The notes under the pieces were generated by a model, which had not been told where the DNA came from, searched no databases, and worked only from the letters and a program-made list of their open reading frames with translations. A stretch of DNA of 64,000 nucleotides from JAOXRU01 sp965247735 (GTDB taxonomy: Bacteria > Bacteroidota > Bacteroidia > Flavobacteriales > Flavobacteriaceae), in contig CBDFHN010000002.1 in assembly GCA_965247735.1 (NCBI GenBank), forward strand, positions 1,426,001-1,490,000, written 5' to 3'. This document shows, piece after piece, positions 1-8,018 of this stretch. Position numbers and translations under genes: made by a program. The number at the start of each line of letters is the position of its first letter. Within the stretch, counting starts at the first letter, position 1.

Positions 1-287
1 GCCTTATCATCTTTAAAAGTCCTATCCCCGTGTAGTTCCAAAAAAGAACTTCCACATATAGCATTTATATAATCTAGTGTATAGGGTCTAGAAGGATGTC
101 TTGACAATTGTACTCTTTGCCATGGCGTTATGTTTTTATATATTTCTTTTTTTGTTTCGGCAAGCTTTTTTTCTATTTGCTTACAGGTTTCCGTAACATC
201 TACATCACTTTCTTCACCTATAATCTTACATTTGTCTAGTTGCTCTTCTAGCTCTTTAATAGGTAATTCAAAATCTAAATATTCCAT
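1..287 (-). CDS. accA: Acetyl-CoA carboxylase carboxyltransferase subunit alpha (partial, N-terminus)
   Basis: The first 95 codons are present and the gene runs off the left edge. The protein begins MEYLDFELPIKELEEQ and continues through an acidic, coiled-coil-prone helix to WQRVQLSRHPSRPYTLDYI, the family signature near the N-terminus of AccA. AccA and AccD form the carboxyltransferase that moves CO2 from biotin-BCCP to acetyl-CoA, giving malonyl-CoA for fatty acid synthesis in the cytoplasm. The ATG at 285-287 is preceded by a TATATTTG -7 element at 318-325. The catalytic part lies outside the window. Confidence 0.93.
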   Translation of the reverse strand, partial: MEYLDFELPIKELEEQLDKCKIIGEESDVDVTETCKQIEKKLAETKKEIYKNITPWQRVQLSRHPSRPYTLDYINAICGSSFLELHGDRTFKDDK

Positions 288-317
288 AAACTTTATTGGT
301 TAGTTTTGGTTTGGCTA

Positions 318-325
318 CAAATATA
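318..325 (-). promoter_or_regulatory. Candidate -7 element for accA
   Basis: The minus strand reads TATATTTG, matching the Bacteroidota TAnnTTTG consensus, 30 bp before the accA ATG. A TTTG lies 16 bp further upstream, slightly closer than the usual 19-20 bp. Confidence 0.45.
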
Positions 326-347
326 AAATTTAAAATGAACCCAAACA

Positions 348-1241
348 TCATTTTTTTTCTTTTCCTACTGCTTTACGTTTTAACACTGCATCAAACACAA
401 CTACCAATAGAATAATTACTGTTCCTATATAGAAATTTACACTCATTTGCTCTGTTTCTGGAAAAAACAACAATGCTAAAAATATTCCATACAAAGGCTC
501 TAAATTATAGGTTAATACTACTGTATAAGGACTTAAGACCTTCATGATATCTGTAGCAGCTATAAACGCATAGGCTGTACATATAGATCCTAAAACCAGT
601 AAATAAATTAAATCGTTTTTTTCTAGAACAAAAAAATTATCAGTAAAACCAGAACCAAAAAAGAATATATATAAGGATACAAGCACTACACCTCCAATAA
701 ATTCATAAAAAGAAATAACTGATGCTGTATTTTTAGCAACAAACTTTCCATTTAAAACGGAAAATAAAGAAGAGAAAAAAGCAGAAGAAATTCCTAATAA
801 AATACCGTTGATATAAGTGTATTCATTTTGAGTAATTATCACTACTCCTACAACCACAATCAAACCAAAGAGAATCTCATACCAAATTAATTTCCGTTGG
901 TATATAATTGGCTCTATCAATGAAGCAAAAAACGCCCCTGTTGAAAACATTGCCAAGGTTATTGATACATTAGACTGGTTTATAGCTTCAAAAAAAGTAA
1001 TCCAATGCAAGGCAATAATACCTCCAGCGATAAGAAATTGTATTAGTACCTTTCTAGATATTTTTAAAGAGAATTTCCTGAATCTTATATACAAAAACAT
1101 CAGTACTCCAGCAATTAACATCCTATACCAGACCAATGAAACAGCCCCGATAGATATCAATTCTCCAATAATAGCAGTAAAACCAGCAATAAAAACTAAA
1201 AAATGTAAATGGAGATGGCTTTTGACTTTATCGTTTTGCAT
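348..1241 (-). CDS. DMT-superfamily (EamA) transporter
   Basis: The frame encodes about 297 residues with roughly ten hydrophobic helices in two repeats, the EamA layout of drug/metabolite exporters in the inner membrane. Visible family pieces are the first repeat around LISIGAVSLVWYRMLIAG and WITFFEAINQSNVSIT, and the second repeat with YNLEPLYGIFLALLFF near the C-terminus. A longer frame opens at 1277, but I place the start at 1241 (MQNDKVKSH), the ATG just before the first helix; this overlaps the upstream permease stop by 14 bp, implying co-translation. The substrate cannot be read from sequence. Confidence 0.85.
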   Translation of the reverse strand: MQNDKVKSHLHLHFLVFIAGFTAIIGELISIGAVSLVWYRMLIAGVLMFLYIRFRKFSLKISRKVLIQFLIAGGIIALHWITFFEAINQSNVSITLAMFSTGAFFASLIEPIIYQRKLIWYEILFGLIVVVGVVIITQNEYTYINGILLGISSAFFSSLFSVLNGKFVAKNTASVISFYEFIGGVVLVSLYIFFFGSGFTDNFFVLEKNDLIYLLVLGSICTAYAFIAATDIMKVLSPYTVVLTYNLEPLYGIFLALLFFPETEQMSVNFYIGTVIILLVVVFDAVLKRKAVGKEKK

Positions 1242-2310
1242 TTTGTAATAAGTATGCCGCAAATATACCAAAAACAATATTCGGAATTAATACTGCCAAT
1301 AAAGGCGAAAAACCAGATTGCTCTGCCATAGTCCCAAAAACCTTATCGAAAAATATAAAGATAAAAGCAACCAAAATTCCAAAGGCTAAGTTAATCCCCA
1401 TGCCTCCTCTCCGCTTCATACATGATACAGAAACAGCAATAATTGTTAAAATAAACACAGTTACAGGCAACCCCCATCTTCTGTATTTCACCAATTCATA
1501 AGCACCAATATTAGATGCTCCTTTTCGTTTTTGATCCGCAATAAAATCATTTAATTCAAATATATTTTTGGTTTGGGCTACATAAGAAACAGGAGTTAAA
1601 TCTGATAATTTAAATGAAAACAATGTATCCAACCTTCTTTTTGTCTCAATAATATCGCCTTTGACACCCAGTCTTCTTTTTTTATAACTAGTAAGGCGAT
1701 ATAAAGAATCTTTCTCTACCCATCTAATATTCTGTGCAGCAATCTTATACTCCAACTCTCCTTCTTCCCCAAAATGTTCAAAAGTAAAATTATATCCCAC
1801 TTTTCTAACAGGATCAAAACTACTTACATAGATATAATCAGTATCGTTTATTTGATTGAATATATTTTTTGTCTCTTGAATTTTCCTATACTTATTTATA
1901 TACTTATACCTAAACTCATTATAGCCCTTACTTGCCTTAGGCACAACAAACATGCCCATAATAAATATAAAAACAGCTAGAATTGATGCTCCAATAAAAT
2001 AAGGTCGTAAAAAACGCCAAAAAGAAACTCCAGAACTTAATATTGCTACAATCTCTGTGTTACTAGCTAGCTTAGATGTAAACCAAATAACAGAAAGAAA
2101 CAAAAATATTGGAAACAATAGATTTGCAAAATAGATGGTAAAATAGAAATAATATAAAATAATTTCAGCTTGTGGTGCTTCATTTTCAATTATCTTATCT
2201 ACTTTTTCTGATAAGTCTACCATTATCCCAATTGGAACAAAAAGAAACATCATTACTAAAAAAGTAAGCAAGTATCGCTTTAATATATATCTATCTAAAA
2301 TTGTTACCAT
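1228..2310 (-). CDS. LptF/LptG-family (YjgP/YjgQ) lipopolysaccharide export permease
   Basis: This 360-residue protein has the LptF/G plan: an N-terminal helix after ILDRYILKRYLLTF, two more helices, the conserved segment TEIVAILSSGVSFWRFLRPY, a periplasmic beta-jellyroll from about residue 125 to 270, and three C-terminal helices. In characterised species, LptF and LptG with the LptB ATPase extract LPS from the inner membrane. Only one such permease is present here, so F versus G cannot be decided. Its ATG overlaps the tgt stop (TAATG), a tgt-permease order I recall as common in flavobacteria. Confidence 0.9.
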   Translation of the reverse strand: MVTILDRYILKRYLLTFLVMMFLFVPIGIMVDLSEKVDKIIENEAPQAEIILYYFYFTIYFANLLFPIFLFLSVIWFTSKLASNTEIVAILSSGVSFWRFLRPYFIGASILAVFIFIMGMFVVPKASKGYNEFRYKYINKYRKIQETKNIFNQINDTDYIYVSSFDPVRKVGYNFTFEHFGEEGELEYKIAAQNIRWVEKDSLYRLTSYKKRRLGVKGDIIETKRRLDTLFSFKLSDLTPVSYVAQTKNIFELNDFIADQKRKGASNIGAYELVKYRRWGLPVTVFILTIIAVSVSCMKRRGGMGINLAFGILVAFIFIFFDKVFGTMAEQSGFSPLLAVLIPNIVFGIFAAYLLQNAKR

Positions 2311-3440
2311 TACAATCTTTTATCCATTTGTTTTACCATTATTTCTTTCCATTGGTAAAAATCACCAGCTAAAATATGTTTTCTTGCTTCTCTTGTTAAC
2401 CAAAGGTAAAATCCTAAATTATGAATGGTTGCAATTTGTTTTCCTAAATATTCATTTGCGGCAAACAAATGTCTTAAATATGCTTTTGAATATTCAGTAT
2501 CGACATAGGTGAGTCCCATTTCATCAATAGGAGAAAAATCATCTTCCCACTTTTTATTTTTAATATTGATAGTACCGTGTGCAGTAAACAACATTCCGTT
2601 CCTAGCATTTCTTGTTGGCATCACACAATCAAACATATCAACACCAAGTGCTATATTCTCTAATATATTTATTGGTGTTCCTACTCCCATAAGATACCTA
2701 GGCTTGTCTTCTGGTAAAATATTACACACCACTTCTGACATCGCATACATTTCTTCTGCAGGCTCTCCAACAGAAAGCCCTCCTATAGCATTACCTTCTG
2801 CACCAACACTAGCAATATACTCTGCTGATTGTGCTCTTAAATCTTTATAACAACTCCCCTGTACTATCGGAAAAAAAGACTGACTGTGCCCATACTTAAA
2901 TGGAAGTGTTTCTAAATGAGAGATACATCTTTTTAGCCATCTATGCGTCATATGCATCGATCTTTTTGCATACCTATAATCACAAGGATAAGGTGTACAT
3001 TCATCAAAAGCCATAATAATATCGGCTCCGATGGTACGTTGTATTTCCATTACATTTTCTGGAGTAAACATATGATAAGAACCATCTATATGCGATTTAA
3101 ACTTTACTCCTTCTTCTTTTATCTTTCTATTATTTGATAACGAATATACCTGATACCCTCCACTATCGGTTAGAATATTTCCATCCCAACCCATAAATTT
3201 ATGCAAACCACCAGCTTGTTCCAAAATTTGTGTCTTAGGTCTCAAGTACAAATGATAGGTGTTTCCAAGAATTATATCTGGTTTAATATCTTGCTTCAAC
3301 TCTCGTTGATGCACCCCCTTTACAGTACCTACAGTACCTACGGGCATAAAAATTGGAGTTTCTATCACTCCATGGTCGGTTATCATTCTTCCAGCTCTCG
3401 CTTTACTACCGCTATCTTTTCCGTCTAGTTTAAAATCCAT
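2310..3440 (-). CDS. tgt: Queuine tRNA-ribosyltransferase (tRNA-guanine transglycosylase)
   Basis: At 376 residues this is full length. Family motifs include GTVGTVKGVHQRELK, LGNTYHLYLRP, DSGGYQVYSLS with the active-site Asp, FDECTPYPCDYRYAKRSM, PRYLMGVGTP and VDMFDCVMPTRNARNG, which carries the nucleophile region. The enzyme exchanges guanine-34 for a queuine precursor in tRNA Asn/Asp/His/Tyr. Oddly, the region where other bacterial Tgt enzymes have the zinc motif CxCxxC reads PIDEMGLTYVDTEYSKAYL, with all three cysteines replaced, although the later IHNL histidine remains. It is the first gene of a tgt-permease-DMT run. Confidence 0.96.
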   Translation of the reverse strand: MDFKLDGKDSGSKARAGRMITDHGVIETPIFMPVGTVGTVKGVHQRELKQDIKPDIILGNTYHLYLRPKTQILEQAGGLHKFMGWDGNILTDSGGYQVYSLSNNRKIKEEGVKFKSHIDGSYHMFTPENVMEIQRTIGADIIMAFDECTPYPCDYRYAKRSMHMTHRWLKRCISHLETLPFKYGHSQSFFPIVQGSCYKDLRAQSAEYIASVGAEGNAIGGLSVGEPAEEMYAMSEVVCNILPEDKPRYLMGVGTPINILENIALGVDMFDCVMPTRNARNGMLFTAHGTINIKNKKWEDDFSPIDEMGLTYVDTEYSKAYLRHLFAANEYLGKQIATIHNLGFYLWLTREARKHILAGDFYQWKEIMVKQMDKRL

Positions 3441-3457
3441 GCTTAGGTATAAAGCAG

Positions 3458-3465
3458 CAAATATA
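3458..3465 (-). promoter_or_regulatory. Candidate -7 element for tgt
   Basis: The minus strand reads TATATTTG 17 bp before the tgt ATG. No TTG at the expected -33 position is evident. Confidence 0.45.
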
Positions 3466-3550
3466 ATTAAGATAAAAAGATAAAAACCTTAATAAAAAAA
3501 TAAATTATTCTCTTTTATTCATTTTCGTTAATAAAAACTAACAACTACTG

Positions 3551-3581
3551 TTGTATATGGAGCTAAATGACCTTAGTTTTG
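3551..3581 (+). promoter_or_regulatory. Promoter for the split transketolase genes
   Basis: TTG at 3551-3553, then 20 bp, then TAGTTTTG at 3574-3581: both halves of the Bacteroidota sigma promoter at the expected spacing. Transcription would start near 3588, which rules out the upstream in-frame ATG at 3557 and supports the start at 3605. Confidence 0.65.
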
Positions 3582-3604
3582 CAACTTACAAAATCAAAAA
3601 AAAA

Positions 3605-4450
3605 ATGTCAACTCAACAAGAATTACAAGATTTAGTAGTACAGGTTCGAAGAGATATCCTTCGAATGGTTCATAAAGTAAACTCTGGTCACCCAGGCGGA
3701 TCTTTAGGATGTACAGAATTTTTAGTAACACTTTACAATGAAATCATGACCTTAAAGGATGGTTTTGATATGGATGCAACAGATGAAGATGTTTTCTTCT
3801 TATCTAATGGCCATATTTCTCCTGTTTTTTATAGCGTTTTAGCTAGAAAAGGTTATTTCCCTGTTGATGAGCTAAACACTTTTAGACTTATTAATTCTAG
3901 ACTACAAGGACACCCAACTACTCACGAAGGTTTACCTGGTGTACGTATTGCTTCTGGATCATTAGGACAAGGATTATCTGTTGCTCTTGGTACTGCTCAA
4001 GCAAAAAAACTTAATGGAGACAGTAATATCGTTTACAGTTTGCACGGTGACGGAGAGTTACAAGAAGGGCAAAACTGGGAAGCTATCATGTATGCTGCTG
4101 GAAAAAAAGTTGATAACGTTATTGCTACAATTGATCTTAACTTTAAGCAAATTGATGGTGCAACGGACGATGTACTACCAATGGGATCTCTAAAAGCAAA
4201 GTTTGAAGCTTTTGGATGGGAAGTTGTAGAAATTAAAGAAGGAAACAATATAGAAGCTATTATTTCTGGAATGGCAACTGCTAAAGGTAAAACTGGAAAC
4301 GGCAAACCTATTTGTGTTTTGCTATATACAGAAATGGGGAATGGCGTAGATTTTATGATGGGTACTCATGCTTGGCATGGAAAAGCACCTAACGATGAGC
4401 AACTAGCGATAGCTTTTGAACAAAATCCAGAAACTTTAGGAGATTATTAA
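3605..4450 (+). CDS. Transketolase, N-terminal subunit
   Basis: This 281-residue protein is the thiamine-diphosphate-binding half of transketolase: HKVNSGHPGGSLGCTEFL, the catalytic-His region LQGHPTTHEGLPGVRIASGS, and the ThDP motif GDGELQEGQNWEA. It interconverts sugar phosphates by two-carbon transfer in the non-oxidative pentose phosphate pathway, needing the partner subunit encoded 71 bp downstream. The start at 3605 (MSTQQELQDL) was preferred over upstream ATGs because the promoter places the transcript start after them. Split transketolases occur in many bacteria and archaea. Confidence 0.94.
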   Translation: MSTQQELQDLVVQVRRDILRMVHKVNSGHPGGSLGCTEFLVTLYNEIMTLKDGFDMDATDEDVFFLSNGHISPVFYSVLARKGYFPVDELNTFRLINSRLQGHPTTHEGLPGVRIASGSLGQGLSVALGTAQAKKLNGDSNIVYSLHGDGELQEGQNWEAIMYAAGKKVDNVIATIDLNFKQIDGATDDVLPMGSLKAKFEAFGWEVVEIKEGNNIEAIISGMATAKGKTGNGKPICVLLYTEMGNGVDFMMGTHAWHGKAPNDEQLAIAFEQNPETLGDY

Positions 4451-4521
4451 TTAGAATTGAACTTAGAGAACAAACTAGTTGAAACTAATAATACATTCTC
4501 TTATTCTCAAAAATTAGAAAA

Positions 4522-5475
4522 ATGAAAAAATATACATACACCGAAAAAAAAGATACTAGAAGTGGTTTTGGAGACGGTTTAACGGAGTTAGGAAGAACAA
4601 ATCCTAATGTTGTTGCTTTATGTGCTGACCTAGTAGGTTCTTTAAAAATGAACCAATTTATCAAGGAAAATCCTGAGCGTTTTTTTCAAATAGGAATTGC
4701 TGAAGCAAACATGATGGGAATTGCTGCTGGATTAACTATTGGTGGCAAAATACCTTTTACTGGAACTTTTGCAAACTTTTCTACAAGTAGAGTTTATGAC
4801 CAAATACGCCAGTCAATTGTCTATTCTAACAAGAATGTGAAAATATGTGCTTCTCATGCTGGTGTTACCCTAGGTGAAGATGGTGCTACACACCAAGTTT
4901 TGGAAGACATCGGAATGATGAAAATGCTTCCTGGAATGGTTGTCATTAACCCATGCGATTATAACCAAACAAAAGCAGCAACCATAGCTATTGCTGACTA
5001 TGAAGGTCCTGTTTACTTACGTTTTGGAAGACCAGCTGTGCCTATTTTTATGCCTGAAGATCAAGAATTTATTATTGGTAAAGCTGTGCACTTACAAGAA
5101 GGTAGCGATGTTACTATTGTAGCTACAGGTCATCTGGTATGGGAGGCTCTACAAGCTGCTGAAGCTTTGCATGAAAAAGGAATTTCTGCTGAAGTTATCA
5201 ATATCCATACTATAAAACCACTTGACGAAGAGGCAATTATCAATTCTGTTAAAAAAACAGGATGTATTGTTACTGCTGAAGAACACAATATTTTAGGAGG
5301 ATTAGGAGAAAGCGTTGCACGTACTTTAGCTACATCTACTCCAGTTCCTCAAGAATTTATTGGAACTAATGATACTTTTGGAGAAAGCGGAACTCCTGCA
5401 CAACTAATGGAAAAATACGGGCTTAGTAGCACTGCAATAATTGCTGCCGTAGAAAAAGTAATAAGCAGAAAATAA
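4522..5475 (+). CDS. Transketolase, C-terminal subunit
   Basis: The 317-residue protein carries the pyrimidine-binding domain (FGDGLTELGRTNPNVVALCADLVGS, IGIAEANMMGIAAGL with the catalytic Glu, FANFSTSRVYDQIRQSI, SHAGVTLGEDGATHQ) and the C-terminal transketolase domain (EVINIHTIKPLDEEAI, TAEEHNILGGLGESVA). With the preceding gene it makes a complete transketolase. The 71-bp spacer contains no hairpin, so the pair is probably one transcript. DXP synthase has related domains, but the two-subunit split and the sequence fit transketolase. Confidence 0.94.
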   Translation: MKKYTYTEKKDTRSGFGDGLTELGRTNPNVVALCADLVGSLKMNQFIKENPERFFQIGIAEANMMGIAAGLTIGGKIPFTGTFANFSTSRVYDQIRQSIVYSNKNVKICASHAGVTLGEDGATHQVLEDIGMMKMLPGMVVINPCDYNQTKAATIAIADYEGPVYLRFGRPAVPIFMPEDQEFIIGKAVHLQEGSDVTIVATGHLVWEALQAAEALHEKGISAEVINIHTIKPLDEEAIINSVKKTGCIVTAEEHNILGGLGESVARTLATSTPVPQEFIGTNDTFGESGTPAQLMEKYGLSSTAIIAAVEKVISRK

Positions 5476-5524
5476 TGAAGCCTTTTTTTCGTTTAACTAC
5501 TTAAACTTGAAAAGCATTAAAATT

Positions 5525-6133
5525 ATGAAAAAAATTGCCTTATTAATTGCAGTATTTGCAAGCACACTTGCTATAGCTCAAAAAGGAAGCTTTGGACTTA
5601 AAGCAGGTATTAACTATAACTCTAATGGGGATTTAATCGAAGAAACAACCAACAATGCGGAAAACGTTATCCAAGGAGCTGACGCCAAAGTTGGCTTCCA
5701 TGTTGGAGCTTATGGAAAACTCTCTTTTTCTAGTCTTTACTTAAGACCAGAATTAGTATATACAAAAACCAAAAGTGATTATAACGGTAGTTCATACGAT
5801 ATCAGCAAACTTGATGTTCCTGTACTTATAGGTTATAAAGTTTTTGGCCCTTTGAGCATCTTCGCTGGACCTTCTTTTCAATATATTTTAAGCAACGATT
5901 TAGATATAAAAGATATTGATCTTAAAGATGTTGAAAACAAATTTTCAGTAGGACTTAATATTGGTGCTGGAGTACAACTCGGGAAACTTGGAATTGATGT
6001 ACGCTACGAAAGAGGCTTTAGTAAAAATGAAGCTAGCTTTATTGGGAATAACATCAATGCCGCTAGTGGCATTGAAGGTAGAGTTGACTCAAGACCTTCA
6101 CAACTTATTTTTAGTCTATCTGTGAAGCTATAA
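5525..6133 (+). CDS. Outer-membrane beta-barrel protein (PorT family)
   Basis: A signal peptide (MKKIALLIAVFASTLAIAQ, cleavage after AIA-Q) is followed by about 180 residues of alternating hydrophobic strands. GSFGLKAGINYN at the start, LYLRPELVYTK, GPLSIFAGPSFQYILS and a terminal strand ending in SLSVKL fit a small 8-10 stranded barrel of the PorT/OMP_b-brl_2 family. Such proteins sit in the outer membrane and usually have no known ligand. I chose ATG 5525 over a TTG at 5507 because the signal peptide begins there. A strong terminator follows at 6161. Confidence 0.85.
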   Translation: MKKIALLIAVFASTLAIAQKGSFGLKAGINYNSNGDLIEETTNNAENVIQGADAKVGFHVGAYGKLSFSSLYLRPELVYTKTKSDYNGSSYDISKLDVPVLIGYKVFGPLSIFAGPSFQYILSNDLDIKDIDLKDVENKFSVGLNIGAGVQLGKLGIDVRYERGFSKNEASFIGNNINAASGIEGRVDSRPSQLIFSLSVKL

Positions 6134-6160
6134 ACAAAGGTTAACAATACAATATTTTAT

Positions 6161-6188
6161 AAAAAAGCACCGATTGGTGCTTTTTTTT
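6161..6188 (+). terminator. Rho-independent terminator after the beta-barrel gene
   Basis: Stem AAAAGCACC / GGTGCTTTT with a GATT loop, followed by a run of T residues. Confidence 0.85.
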
Positions 6189-6460
6189 GTCATAAACCCA
6201 ATATTAAAACCCTTAGAAACTTTTGCTAAAAACATAAAAACAGATTAAAGCAACTTGATTTTATATTAAGAAAATCATTTGGTTTTAGACACAATACCTC
6301 ATTCATACTAAATTTAACAGGCAAAGCAATCTTTAAACAAAACATCCTCCCTTTGTTTCCAAAACTAAATGAACACCCTTGACCAATTTTAACACAACAT
6401 TGGAACCCAAAAGAAAAGCCTTCGCTTTGTTTCATTCAAAAAAGCTTAACTATATTCCAT
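6189..6460. other. Intergenic stretch without a supported gene
   Basis: This spacer lies between two convergent terminators. A 69-codon minus-strand frame (6226-6435) beginning MKQSEGFSFGFQCC is open but has unusual Cys/Phe-rich composition, no promoter and no family I recognise. I see no RNA or repeat. Confidence 0.5.
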
Positions 6461-6461
6461 A

Positions 6462-6485
6462 AAAAAAGCGCCATAAGGCGCTCTA
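6462..6485 (-). terminator. Rho-independent terminator of the FKBP gene
   Basis: On the minus strand: AGCGCC, loop TTAT, GGCGCT, then seven T residues, 7 bp beyond the stop codon. Confidence 0.85.
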
Positions 6486-6491
6486 TTTAAT

Positions 6492-7427
6492 TTATTTTGT
6501 GTCTTTATCTAAATAATCCGGAATACCATCGCCATCGCCATCAGGAAACACCAATTTACCATCTACTATCTGAATCTCATGCCTCGTTGACACTAAATCC
6601 CCATCATCATCTGAATCAAAACAATTAAAAAACTGATCTTCATCTGTATTATCATTTAATGGGTTTCCATCTCCATCCACATCTTCTAAATAAGAAGGCA
6701 CTCCATCATTATCATGATCTGCTTCATTTACCGCAAACATATCAATAGTAAACATTATTGGTGAGTATGCTGGAATCAACCCTGAAGGATTATTAAAATA
6801 CGCCAAACCAGATGGCATTACTATCAACCCTACTCCATAGCCATCAACTCCAGGAGTTCCGTCACCATTTACATAAGGCTCTCCTCCTGCTTTAAAAACT
6901 GGCAATGTACTAACTTCTCCATTCAATGGTCTGTTACCTATTCCTTCTCTAAACCCTCTAACAACAGCCAACAAATCGAACCAAACTGGCGATGTAGCAT
7001 TATCAAAAACAGTACCGTTTAACAAACTTCCTTTATACCTTATATACGTTGAATCTGCAACTGTTGATCCAGCTCCAATTCCTTCTCTAGCAGACAAAAT
7101 ATACATTTTGTGTTCAATATCTGTTTCATCTGAGTCAGAAATTTTTACTGTCTTAACAGACATCTGATCTAACAATGGTGTTTTATCTGCATTTGCTCCA
7201 GCAATAGTATCTATCACAATTTTATAATCAAAATCTCCTGCTGGCGCAGCAAATTCTTCATAGTTATAAAAATGTGTTTCTAGGTAACTTACAATTAACG
7301 CATCGTCAGTTACAACAACTTCCGCTAAATCTTTAGGTGGCACAACCTCTACCCCGTTATCATCTTTTTTACAAGCAACTACCAAAGTTAGTCCCACTAA
7401 AAAAGCACCAAATTGTTTAATTTTCAT
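6492..7427 (-). CDS. FKBP-type peptidyl-prolyl isomerase lipoprotein with calcium-binding repeat tail
   Basis: The 311-residue protein starts with a lipoprotein signal (MKIKQFGAFLVGLTLVVACKK, lipobox VAC). The middle is an FKBP domain: STYIRYKGSLLNGTVFDNAT, then FREGIGN, and YGVGLIVMPSGLAYFN. The C-terminus holds Asp-rich thrombospondin type 3-like repeats (DHDNDGVPSYLEDVDGDGN, FDSDDDGDLVSTRHE, PDGDGDGIPDYLDKDT), which bind calcium in other proteins. It should act as a cell-envelope folding catalyst. A longer frame opens at 7589, but the lipoprotein signal fixes the start at 7427. It diverges from the S4 gene and ends at a terminator. Confidence 0.9.
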   Translation of the reverse strand: MKIKQFGAFLVGLTLVVACKKDDNGVEVVPPKDLAEVVVTDDALIVSYLETHFYNYEEFAAPAGDFDYKIVIDTIAGANADKTPLLDQMSVKTVKISDSDETDIEHKMYILSAREGIGAGSTVADSTYIRYKGSLLNGTVFDNATSPVWFDLLAVVRGFREGIGNRPLNGEVSTLPVFKAGGEPYVNGDGTPGVDGYGVGLIVMPSGLAYFNNPSGLIPAYSPIMFTIDMFAVNEADHDNDGVPSYLEDVDGDGNPLNDNTDEDQFFNCFDSDDDGDLVSTRHEIQIVDGKLVFPDGDGDGIPDYLDKDTK

Positions 7428-7468
7428 CTTTATTTTTTTATTAAGGTGGGCAAGATACAATTTTCTAC

Positions 7469-7476
7469 TATTTTTG
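7469..7476 (+). promoter_or_regulatory. Candidate -7 element for the S4 protein gene
   Basis: TATTTTTG matches TAnnTTTG and lies 33 bp before the ATG at 7509. A near-match on the minus strand at 7451-7457 (TATCTTG) may serve the divergent FKBP gene. Confidence 0.45.
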
Positions 7477-7508
7477 TAATATATCTTAACATAGATTTTT
7501 AATCCTAA

Positions 7509-7904
7509 ATGCGAATAGACAAATACCTCTGGCACACCCGTTATTTCAAAACTAGAAGCATTGCTACCGATGCTTGTAAAAAAGGACATGTAAAAGTAAA
7601 TGACAATCCCGTAAAACCCTCAAGAGAAGTACATCCCACAGATAAAATCATTGTTCGTAAAAATCAAATAAATTACGAACTCACCGTTCTTGACCTTCCA
7701 GATAGACGTGTTGGTGCCAAACTAGTAGATATTTACAGAAAAGATACCACCCCAAAAGAGGCATTTAAGCAAGATGAAATGTTAAAGTTTGCAAAAGATT
7801 ATTACCGCAAAAAAGGCACAGGAAGACCAACAAAAAAAGATAGACGAGAAATTGACGACTATTTAGATGAAGATGAATTAGATGATGAAAGATTGAAAGA
7901 TTGA
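7509..7904 (+). CDS. S4-domain RNA-binding protein (Hsp15 family)
   Basis: The 131-residue protein opens with an S4 RNA-binding domain: MRIDKYLWHTRYFKTRSIA, then GHVKVNDNPVKPSREVHPTD. This matches Hsp15-type proteins, which bind stalled 50S subunits carrying nascent chains. The C-terminal third is highly charged, with KKGTGRPTKKDRREIDDYLDE. The last residues, ERLKD and the stop, are encoded inside the tandem GAAAGATT repeat that follows; because the stop arises 18 nt into the repeat, changes in repeat number would leave the protein unchanged. Confidence 0.9.
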   Translation: MRIDKYLWHTRYFKTRSIATDACKKGHVKVNDNPVKPSREVHPTDKIIVRKNQINYELTVLDLPDRRVGAKLVDIYRKDTTPKEAFKQDEMLKFAKDYYRKKGTGRPTKKDRREIDDYLDEDELDDERLKD

Positions 7905-7942
7905 AAGATTGAAAGATTGAAAGATTGAAAGATTGAAAGATT
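7887..7942 (+). repeat. Seven perfect tandem copies of an 8-bp unit
   Basis: GAAAGATT is repeated seven times without error (56 bp). It covers the last codons and stop of the S4 gene and runs into the spacer before the next gene's promoter. Perfect short tandem arrays of this kind are prone to slippage. Confidence 0.95.
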
Positions 7943-7996
7943 CTACAAAAAACCGCCTTAATAGAACAATACAAGCAGATACAAAACTCTTTTTTT

Positions 7997-8004
7997 TATC
8001 TTTG
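7997..8004 (+). promoter_or_regulatory. Candidate -7 element for the phosphoribosyltransferase gene
   Basis: TATCTTTG, an exact TAnnTTTG match, lies 14 bp before the ATG at 8019 and 54 bp after the octamer array. Confidence 0.5.
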
Positions 8005-8018
8005 AAAAAAATACAGCA

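Noticed and set aside
6226..6435. 69-codon minus-strand frame, Cys/Phe-rich
   Set aside because: No promoter, no recognised family and odd composition; it lies between two convergent terminators. Kept only as a note in the intergenic entry.
7887..7942. Short tandem repeat considered as a CRISPR array
   Set aside because: Units are 8 bp and contiguous with no spacers; no cas genes in the window.
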